The notes below the pieces were generated by a model. The model had not been told where the DNA came from and ran no database searches. It worked only from the letters and a program-made list of their open reading frames with translations. Below are positions 1 through 7,300 of a DNA stretch of 7,475 bases, piece by piece. Origin of the DNA: an uncultured Oscillospiraceae bacterium (GTDB lineage Bacteria > Bacillota > Clostridia > Oscillospirales > Oscillospiraceae). The DNA lies in assembly GCA_900762005.1 (NCBI GenBank), contig CAAFEV010000283.1:1-7475 (forward strand). The letters are read 5' to 3'. Numbering within the stretch: the first letter of the stretch is position 1; the number at the start of each line of letters is the position of its first letter. Made by a program: the position numbers and the translations under genes.

Positions 1-9
1 AATAACCAC

Positions 10-15
10 AGGAGG
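10..15 (+). promoter_or_regulatory. Ribosome binding site of the GH38 gene
   Basis: AGGAGG lies 7 nt before the ATG at 23, an ideal Shine-Dalgarno sequence and spacing. It decides the start in favour of base 23 over the next in-frame ATG at 71 (Met17), which has only a weaker purine-rich stretch before it. The window begins 9 bases before this site, so no promoter can be judged. Confidence 0.88.
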
Positions 16-22
16 CAGCGCA

Positions 23-3000
23 ATGTTCCATTTTGACATTGATTTTCAAGATAAAAACGGAGAGCGGCATATGCTCCCCATTCGGATTCAGGTGCTGCTG
101 CGCGATTTGCGCAGCAGAGCTTTCCTCTACCGCGAGAAACTCGGCGGAATTGAGGCCTGCAACGGAAAACGCCGCATTGACGATGCGGGCGGTGACTGGC
201 ATCCTTTTGACGCGGAAGCTGAATTCTGGGGCGGCAGGGATTGCTATATCCGTTTCCGCCATGCGTTCAGCGTGCCGCAGCCGCTTGCGGGCAAAACGCT
301 TTGGTACAGTGTTGAGGCGGGGGACAACGATTACTGGCAGTGGGCAAACCCGCAGATGTGCCTGTACCTAAATGGTCAGTGCATTGCCGGTATGGACTCC
401 AACCACCGTAACGTGGAGTTTACCGCCTCTGCCGAGGCGGGCAAGCAATATGCAGTTGTCATCAGCGGCTATACCGACACGGTTTATTATGAGCGGCCGG
501 TACGTTTCCGTCCGTATCTGACGGCGGTTGAGCCGGAGGTGCTCTCCCTATATTATGACTTAAAGGTTGCATATGACGCAGCACACGAAATGGACGCTGA
601 CGATATGGCGCGTGTGCAGTTGATTCACCATGTCAATGAGGCGTTTAATCTGCTGGAGCTGCGCGCGCAGGGAGAGGTGTTTCTTGCCTCGGTGCGTGAA
701 GCGGCAGACTATATCCGCAAGACGGTCTATACCGGAAACAAGGGCGGAAGCAAGCCCGTCATTGCCGCCGTGGGCAGCACGCATATTGACATTGCGTGGC
801 TCTGGCGCTATGAGCAGTCGCGCCAAAAGGCGTGCCGCTCCTTTGCCACGGCACTGCGCCTTTTGGAGAAAAACCCAGAGTATATCTTCATGTGCTCCCA
901 GCCGCAGCTCTATGCCTTTGTTAAGGAGGACGAGCCGGAGTTGTACGCACAGGTGAAAAAATGGGTTGCCGCTGGCCGCTGGGAGGTCGAGGGCGCAATG
1001 TGGGTTGAGGCGGATACAAACCTCACCTCGGGCGAGTCTCTTGTGCGGCAGTTATTATTTGGCAAGCGGTTTTTTCGCACAGAGTTCGGCAAGGAAAGCC
1101 GCATTTTATGGCTGCCGGACGTATTCGGTTACAGCGCGGCACTGCCGCAGCTTCTGGAAAAAAGCGGCGTGCCGTACTTTATGACGACGAAAATTTCATG
1201 GAACGAATTTAACAAGGTGCCTTATGACACCTTTTACTGGCGTGGCATCGACGGTTCAAAGGTGCTTGCACATTTCATTCCCACAAAGGAGAAGGTGCAG
1301 GCCGAGAAGGACTGGATGACCACCTATAACGGTCAGCTCAACCCCTGCTGCGTGATGGGCGCGTGGCAGCGTTACCAGCAGAAGGACCTGAACAGTGAGG
1401 CTCTTGCCTCCTTCGGTCACGGCGACGGCGGCGGTGGCACCTCGCAGGAGATGATAGAAAACGGCAAGCGCATTGCCATGGGATTGCCCGGTGTGCCGGA
1501 TCTGCGCTTTTCCGGCGCGTGTGAATTCTTCGAGCGGCTGGAACGGGATTTGCAGGGACAGCGGCGCGTACCCGAATGGGACGGAGAACTGTATTTTGAG
1601 TATCACCGCGGTACCTATACCTCGGTTGCGGGGATAAAACGCCGTAACCGAAAAAATGAAATCCGCCTGCATGACGCAGAGCTGCTCAGTGTGCTCTCCG
1701 GCTTGCTTCGGAACAATCTGAGCGAGAGCTATCCGTCGCAGGCACTTGCCGAGAGCTGGAAGCTGCTGCTGCTCAACCAGTTCCACGATGTGATTCCCGG
1801 TTCGTCGATTGCGCCCGTTTACGAGGATGCCTATCAGCATCATGACTGCATCCGGGCAATCAGCGAGCAGGTGAGCACAAGCGCGATTGACACGCTGACG
1901 GCGCAAATTGACGCCGACGGCATCGCCGTGTTCAATACGCTCGGCTTTGCGCGCAGTGCTCCCGTTTCATTCGAATATCCGTCCGAAACGCCGATTTGCC
2001 TGAAAACGGGGGACAAGCTGCTTCCGGCGGTACGTCAGGCGGACGGCACCTGGCTGTTTTACGCGCAGAGCGTACCGGCAGGCGGCTACTGCACCTATGA
2101 AATTTTTCCTGCGCAGGCTGCGCCGTCCGATGCGGCGGCAAGAAGCGACCGGCTGGAAAATGACGAGTATCTCATTGAGTTCGATGAGGCAATGAATATC
2201 TGCCGCTATTACTGCAAGCGCGAACAGCGCGAGCTGCTGCCGCCGCAGGTGAAGGCTGCACGGCTGATTGCCTTTGAGGACAATCCGCGCTGTGATGATG
2301 CGTGGAATATCATGACCTATTATGAGGAGAAGTACCGGTACATTGACGATGTGCGCTCTGTGTGCGTGGCGGAGGACAACGCCCTGCGCACCGTGCTGCG
2401 CGTGGAGCGCGCCTTTGAAAGCTCACGTCTGACGGTGGAGTATATCCTCTGGCACGGTAAGCCCGGTCTGACCATTCACTGCAACATCGACTGGAAAGAA
2501 AAGAATCTGCTTGTTAAGATGGACTTCCCTGTGGAGGTCAACACAAACAAGGCAACCTTTGATATTCAATTCGGCTCTGTGGAACGCGCCATTCATAAGA
2601 ATACCCTCTGGGATTATGCGCGGTTCGAGGTTTGCGCCCATAAATGGGTGGATTTGAGCGATAACGGCTTCGGGCTGAGCCTGCTTAACGACTGCAAATA
2701 CGGCTATGATGTTTCGCGCAATCATATCCGTTTGAGTGTGCTGCGCTGCGCAACCTACCCGAATCCGCAGCAGGACAAATGCCGGCATGAGTTTGCCTGT
2801 ATGCTCCTGCCGCACGCGGGTGCGGTCAATTTACCGGAGGTCAACCGTGCGGCTTACAGCTTCAACTATCCGTTGCGCGCCGCAAGAGTTGCACCCGGCG
2901 GCACTCTGCCGAAGCAGTACACGCTGATCGGCTGCAGCCGCGAAAATGTTATCGTGGAAACGGTGAAAAAGGCGGAGGACGGCGGCGCGGTGGTGCTGCG

Positions 3001-3175
3001 CGTCTATGAGTGCGGCAACTGCGCCTGCGAGGCGGAGATGACGCTCGGCTTTACGGCGTCGTCGGCTTGGGAAACCGACCTGATGGAGGAGCATCCCACA
3101 CCCGTACCGTTGGAAAACGGCTGTCTGAAGCTGCGCTTCAAGCCGTTTGAGGTGAAAACAATTCAAATACAGTAG
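23..3175 (+). CDS. Cytoplasmic GH38 alpha-mannosidase
   Basis: This is a retaining, metal-dependent exo-alpha-mannosidase of glycoside hydrolase family 38, expected to release mannose from alpha-mannosides. The 1050 residues fit the long Ams1/MAN2C1-like type. Residues 1-245 form the N-terminal accessory region typical of that type. The catalytic domain starts near 246 with GSTHIDIAWLW, giving metal ligands His254 and Asp256. WLPDVFGYS (363-371) carries the expected nucleophile Asp366. FGHGDGGGG (464-472) is the conserved glycine-rich motif, and NQFHDVIPGSS (585-595) supplies His588 and Asp589 at the end of the helical middle domain. Beta-rich C-terminal domains fill about 630-1050. All key residues are present, so it should be active. 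It has no signal peptide or membrane segment, which implies action on imported oligosaccharides. About 27 cysteines, including a CxxCxC cluster at 997-1002, fit a reducing cytoplasm. The gene lies 8 nt before the regulator gene and is probably co-transcribed with it. Linkage preference (alpha-1,2, 1,3 or 1,6) cannot be read from the sequence. The family call is very secure; the substrate is inferred from the GH76 neighbour. Confidence 0.95.
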   Translation: MFHFDIDFQDKNGERHMLPIRIQVLLRDLRSRAFLYREKLGGIEACNGKRRIDDAGGDWHPFDAEAEFWGGRDCYIRFRHAFSVPQPLAGKTLWYSVEAGDNDYWQWANPQMCLYLNGQCIAGMDSNHRNVEFTASAEAGKQYAVVISGYTDTVYYERPVRFRPYLTAVEPEVLSLYYDLKVAYDAAHEMDADDMARVQLIHHVNEAFNLLELRAQGEVFLASVREAADYIRKTVYTGNKGGSKPVIAAVGSTHIDIAWLWRYEQSRQKACRSFATALRLLEKNPEYIFMCSQPQLYAFVKEDEPELYAQVKKWVAAGRWEVEGAMWVEADTNLTSGESLVRQLLFGKRFFRTEFGKESRILWLPDVFGYSAALPQLLEKSGVPYFMTTKISWNEFNKVPYDTFYWRGIDGSKVLAHFIPTKEKVQAEKDWMTTYNGQLNPCCVMGAWQRYQQKDLNSEALASFGHGDGGGGTSQEMIENGKRIAMGLPGVPDLRFSGACEFFERLERDLQGQRRVPEWDGELYFEYHRGTYTSVAGIKRRNRKNEIRLHDAELLSVLSGLLRNNLSESYPSQALAESWKLLLLNQFHDVIPGSSIAPVYEDAYQHHDCIRAISEQVSTSAIDTLTAQIDADGIAVFNTLGFARSAPVSFEYPSETPICLKTGDKLLPAVRQADGTWLFYAQSVPAGGYCTYEIFPAQAAPSDAAARSDRLENDEYLIEFDEAMNICRYYCKREQRELLPPQVKAARLIAFEDNPRCDDAWNIMTYYEEKYRYIDDVRSVCVAEDNALRTVLRVERAFESSRLTVEYILWHGKPGLTIHCNIDWKEKNLLVKMDFPVEVNTNKATFDIQFGSVERAIHKNTLWDYARFEVCAHKWVDLSDNGFGLSLLNDCKYGYDVSRNHIRLSVLRCATYPNPQQDKCRHEFACMLLPHAGAVNLPEVNRAAYSFNYPLRAARVAPGGTLPKQYTLIGCSRENVIVETVKKAEDGGAVVLRVYECGNCACEAEMTLGFTASSAWETDLMEEHPTPVPLENGCLKLRFKPFEVKTIQIQ

Positions 3176-3180
3176 GTGAG
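3174..3180 (+). promoter_or_regulatory. Ribosome binding site of the regulator gene
   Basis: AGGTGAG starts inside the TAG stop codon of the GH38 gene and ends 3 nt before the ATG at 3184. It is a slightly imperfect, closely spaced Shine-Dalgarno. Because it overlaps the upstream stop codon, ribosomes finishing the mannosidase would be placed at the regulator start, so translational coupling is likely. The site also looks weaker than those of the flanking enzyme genes, which would suit a lower dose of regulator. Confidence 0.65.
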
Positions 3181-3183
3181 TTC

Positions 3184-4281
3184 ATGAAGAAAACCGCAGC
3201 ATACCAAAAGATATATCAAGACCTGTCGCAGGGTATTTTGACCGGGAAATGGCAGGAGGGCGACCTATTGCCCACCGAGGCGGCTGTTGCGCAGAGCTAC
3301 GGCGTCAGCCGCATTACCTCCCGGCAGGCATTTGCCATGCTTGCAGACGGCGGTTATATTATCCGCGTGCAGGGGAAGGGCTCTGTGGTGGCGAGCGCAC
3401 CGAGCCGGCAGCCGCTGCTCGGTCTGGTGCTGTCGGACTTCGATTCGCTGTTCGGTACGGAATTTGTCAAGGGCGTATTTCACGAGGCGGCATCCCGCGG
3501 CTACCTGGTGCTGATGCAGACGGGATATCACGTGCGTGAGCAGGAGGGCGAATGTCTGCGGCGTCTGCTGACCGCCGGCGTGCAGGGTGTGATTGATGTG
3601 CCGCTTTATGACTCCATGCATTATACCGAGGAGCTGCAGGCGGTTTCCGAACGCATTCCGTTGATTTTTGCGGATCGGCGTGTCGTCGGCTTAGAGGCAC
3701 CGCTGGTGTGTACGGATAACGTCGGCGGAACGGAATTTCTCTGCCGCAAGCTGCACAGCAACGGGTATCAGAGCATTGCATTCATCTCCAGCAAAACTGA
3801 CTCCACCGCAGTCGGAGAACGGCTCAAGGGCTATCTGAATGACTGCACCGCCGGCGGGCGTGTGCCGGACAAGCGGCTGATGCTGACCTCCATCCGCTCT
3901 ACACTCCCGGGCATGGGCGGCAAGGATAACGAGGCATATGACATCGGACAGATTGAGCGGTTTTTGACGGAAAACCAGAATGTCCGCGCCGTGATTGCAC
4001 ACACCTATCAGGTGGCAAAGCTTGTGCACCGTGCAGCGAACAATCTCGGTCTGCGCGTGCCGCAGGACTGTGCGATTGTCTGCTTCGACGCGCCGCGTGC
4101 GGACGGCGAGGCAGAAACCTATGCGCATATGCGACAGAACGAATATGAAATGGGTGCACGTGCCGTGCAACGGCTGACGGATACGATTGCGGGCAAGCAG
4201 ACACCGGATATTACCTATGTGGACGCGGTTTTTGTTGACGGCAAGAGCTATGTTCACAAGCACTGGGAGGAAGCTATATGA
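3184..4281 (+). CDS. GntR/LacI hybrid transcriptional regulator (AraR-type)
   Basis: This is a sugar-responsive DNA-binding regulator, probably a repressor, of 365 residues. Residues 5-72 form a GntR winged helix: LLPTEAAVAQSYGVSRITSR (28-47) matches the classic GntR helix-turn-helix with recognition-helix residues Ser42, Arg43, Thr45 and Arg47. RVQGKGSVV (61-69) is the wing. Residues 77-360 resemble the LacI/periplasmic-binding-protein sensor. It opens with LLGLVLSDFD (78-87). Arg213 in the ERLKGY motif and Asp302 in IVCFDAPR are positions that often contact sugars in LacI-family proteins. A typical EMGARAVQRL helix lies at 322-331. This head and sensor pairing is that of Bacillus subtilis AraR, but nothing here points to arabinose. 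Its place between two mannosidase genes, 8 nt after one and overlapping the next, suggests it senses a mannose-derived sugar and controls this operon, including itself. Operators would lie upstream of the window. The family call is secure; effector and targets are inferred. Confidence 0.92.
   Translation: MKKTAAYQKIYQDLSQGILTGKWQEGDLLPTEAAVAQSYGVSRITSRQAFAMLADGGYIIRVQGKGSVVASAPSRQPLLGLVLSDFDSLFGTEFVKGVFHEAASRGYLVLMQTGYHVREQEGECLRRLLTAGVQGVIDVPLYDSMHYTEELQAVSERIPLIFADRRVVGLEAPLVCTDNVGGTEFLCRKLHSNGYQSIAFISSKTDSTAVGERLKGYLNDCTAGGRVPDKRLMLTSIRSTLPGMGGKDNEAYDIGQIERFLTENQNVRAVIAHTYQVAKLVHRAANNLGLRVPQDCAIVCFDAPRADGEAETYAHMRQNEYEMGARAVQRLTDTIAGKQTPDITYVDAVFVDGKSYVHKHWEEAI
4265..4271 (+). promoter_or_regulatory. 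Ribosome binding site of the GH76 gene, inside the regulator gene
   Basis: GGGAGGA lies 6 nt before the ATG at 4278 and is embedded in the last codons of the regulator gene. The start and stop codons overlap as ATGA at 4278-4281. A strong Shine-Dalgarno with a stop/start overlap supports translational coupling and fixes the start of the secreted enzyme directly in front of its signal peptide. Confidence 0.85.
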
Positions 4282-4349
4282 AACGTATCATAGCCGCGCT
4301 GCTTGCAGCAGCACTGCTGCTGTGCCTGCTGCCAACAGCGGTATTCGCC
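4278..4349 (+). other. Signal peptide of the GH76 protein
   Basis: The first 24 residues have Lys2-Arg3, a hydrophobic Ile/Ala/Leu core over about residues 4-18, Pro19, and an AVFA cleavage motif before Asp25. This is a standard Sec signal peptide for signal peptidase I. Cys16 is not in a convincing lipobox and no lipoprotein role is proposed; the SLH domains supply the anchor. Confidence 0.88.
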
Positions 4350-7300
4350 GACGCAACGGTTTTTCCGGTTGCGCCGGAGAACAACTACTTCTCCTTTTCC
4401 GACGGGAGCGGATGGGGCAACAACGGCGGCTGGAGCAGCGGCACCGATGAAGCAAACGGCATCTGGGCAAAGAGCAGCCAGAGCGACGGCGCAAGTGCCG
4501 CTGCCGCCTATGTCGGCGGAAAGCTTGCCGGGGTGTGGAGCTTCAATGTCGCAATTACACCGATTTCCACGGTAAATGACGGCAGGGCGGTCAGCCGCGT
4601 GCAGCTGCTTGACCGTTATAAAAACCCAAAGCTGATTTTAACCTATGAGGCTCTTGCGGCATCGCAGGAGATGAAGCTGACATGGCAGACCATCAACTCT
4701 GCCGACGGCGGCGGCTGGAGCTTGCTCTGGTGCAACTCTGCAACCGACAACTGGACAAAGTGCGAGGACACCGCGCTGAACTTCAGCTTTACCCGCACCG
4801 GAGAGACGCAGATTACACTGACGGTGCTTGGCAACAAGGGCTACAGCGCACAGTATGCAGCAACGGTTTCGGCAGATGTGATGCAGGTGCTGTGCTACGC
4901 CGGGCTTACGGCGGAAAAGACAACCGCTCTGTTTTTCAACGTGCAGCGGCACAGCAAGCTCTCTGAGATGGATTATTCCGTAGCCGCCGATACGGCGTAT
5001 GCGGATTTGATGAAGAATTTCCTTGATACCGCAGGGAATCGTCTGAAAGCCGTCAACTACGGCTATGTCAGCGGCACGGTAACGAACACGGGCTACCCGC
5101 TGAATTTTGACGGACATCCGGGCGCGATGTGGGAAGCGACGATTTTACTCATGGCAATGGACACCTATGCCCGCGCCAATGCGGACAAGCCCGCCGTTTA
5201 CCGCGAGGTGGCACAGCGCATTGCCAATTCGATTGACCGCTTTATCAGCGATTACAGCGAGACGGAGCTGGTAACACCTGCCTCCCCGCCGATTAACCAC
5301 GCGATGGATGATTGCGGCTGGAACGTGATGGGCTTCCTGCTCGGCTATCAATATCATAAATATTTAGGAAATACAGCGCAGGCAAATAACTGCCTGTACC
5401 TTGCCAAGAAGCTGTTTAACAACAGCTACGATACCTATTACGATGCCGCCTTAGGCGGCGGTATGTGGTACAATCACTTCCGCACAACCAAATCGCTGTA
5501 TGCCGCAACGCTGGCACTGGCGGGCTATGACCTGTATACCGTCACCGGCGATTCGCAGATAAAAACACGCTATCTGAACATCTATAACGGCATTGAAAAC
5601 AACCTGCGCCGCGCCGACGGGCTTTACTGGATTGGTGTCAATTCCGAAGGCTATGAGGGCAAGGACAACCCCTACGATATTTCCGAGGGCGGCTCTTGCA
5701 CCTATATCGGCGGCAATATGTGCATGGCGGTACTCAACGCACGGTTGGGCAACCTTGAAAAAGCAAAGGTTACCTGTGAGGGCATTGCCCTGTATGAAAC
5801 CACGCCCTCCGGTGCCTTGCTCAACGACCGCGACGCTTGGAACAATACCTTTTTCCTCGGCTTTTTCGTCCGCGAGCTGGTGGCAACCGGTATTGCTGGC
5901 AGACAATATGAAGAAATTCTGAAAACCACCGTGCAGACAATTCTGGACAATGCCCGCTTTGCAAGCGGTTATTATTCCGCCGCGTGGGAGGGCCCGCAGG
6001 AGCCGAATGACACCGGCTATCCATCCGCCGCCGGCAATTATTACGACGGCGAGCGCAACCGCTGGGGTACACAGGTCTATGAAAACGGGCTTTATATCGG
6101 CTCAACCCCCAATCAGGCAATGACCTCCGCGACGACGGCGCACGTTCTGCTTGCAATGGCGCAGCTGACGCAGGGCGGCAGCCTTGCATATCTGGATATG
6201 TTCTCTGTTGGGGGCTGCTCGCTCTGGCCCGTTTTTAACCGCGAAATTACCGAGTATACGCTTGTGCAGACTCCGGATACGCAGCTGACCCTCACCGTAC
6301 AGGCCGCCTCCGGCGCAAGCGTGAGCGTGAACGGGCAGCCACTGAGCGGAAATACGGCGGTCTTGGAAAAAACCGTTGGCTCGGCAAGAATTACCGTGAC
6401 CTCCGGCGACGGGAAACAGGTGAAAACCTATACACTGTTTTTAAGGGACGCTTGCACCCACGGCAGTACCGAGACGGAGCGCGTTGAGCCGACCTGCACC
6501 GAGGCGGGCAGCCTGAATACGGTCTGTGCGCTTTGCTCGGAGCTGCTCTCCTCGGAGTCGATTCCGCCTCTCGGACATCGGACGGAGGAAAGAGTTACCA
6601 AGGAGCCGACTTGCACCGAGGAGGGTGTGACAAGCACTGTTTGCACCGCTTGCAAGGAAGTGATTTCCACACAGCCGGTTGCTCCGCTCGGTCATGCGTA
6701 CCTTGAAACCGCGCTCACCGCACCGACCTGTGCCGTACCCGGTACGATGCGTGTCACCTGTTCGCGCTGTGACTATTTTGCCATCAGGGAAATTGCGCAA
6801 TTAAGCTGCCCGAGCACCGTGTTCACGGACGTTGCGCCCGCGCCGCACTGGGCACATGACGGCATTGATTTTGCAGTTTCGCACAAGCTCTTCAACGGTA
6901 TGAGCGAAACCGCCTTCGCACCGGACAGCACCATGACCCGCGCCATGCTCGTCACCGTGCTTTGGCGCATGGACGGAAATCCGGCACCAACGGCGGCAAA
7001 CAAGTTCACCGACCTCCAGGACGGCGCGTGGTACTTTGACGCGGTGCTCTGGGCAGCGGAAAACAGCATTGTCAACGGCGTAACAAAGACAAGCTTTGTG
7101 CCGAACTCCGGCATTACCCGGGAACAGCTTTCGGCAATTCTGTTCCGTTATACGGTTTATAAAAAGCGCGACGTGAGTGCGCGCACCGACCTTTCCGGCT
7201 TTGCGGACGCAGGCAGCATTTCGGCATTTGCCGAGCAGACACTGAGCTGGGCGGTTGCCGAGGAACTGATCGGCGGCTCACGGGTGGAAAATCAACTGTT

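Noticed and set aside
1..22. Search for the operon promoter or an operator for the regulator before the first gene.
   Set aside because: Only 22 bases are present and they hold just the ribosome binding site, so no promoter or operator can be supported.
1256..1906. A 216-codon open frame on the minus strand within the GH38 gene.
   Set aside because: It lies wholly opposite a gene with intact GH38 catalytic motifs and has no recognisable domain or convincing start. Long antisense frames are expected in GC-rich coding DNA.
3691..4263. A 190-codon minus-strand open frame opposite the regulator gene.
   Set aside because: The + strand frame encodes a complete GntR/LacI regulator, and the antisense translation has no family resemblance. 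It is treated as a shadow.
6459..6809. 117-bp tandem repeats considered as a CRISPR-like or mobile repeat array.
   Set aside because: The repeats stay in frame within the GH76 gene, have no spacers, and are explained by 39-residue protein modules.
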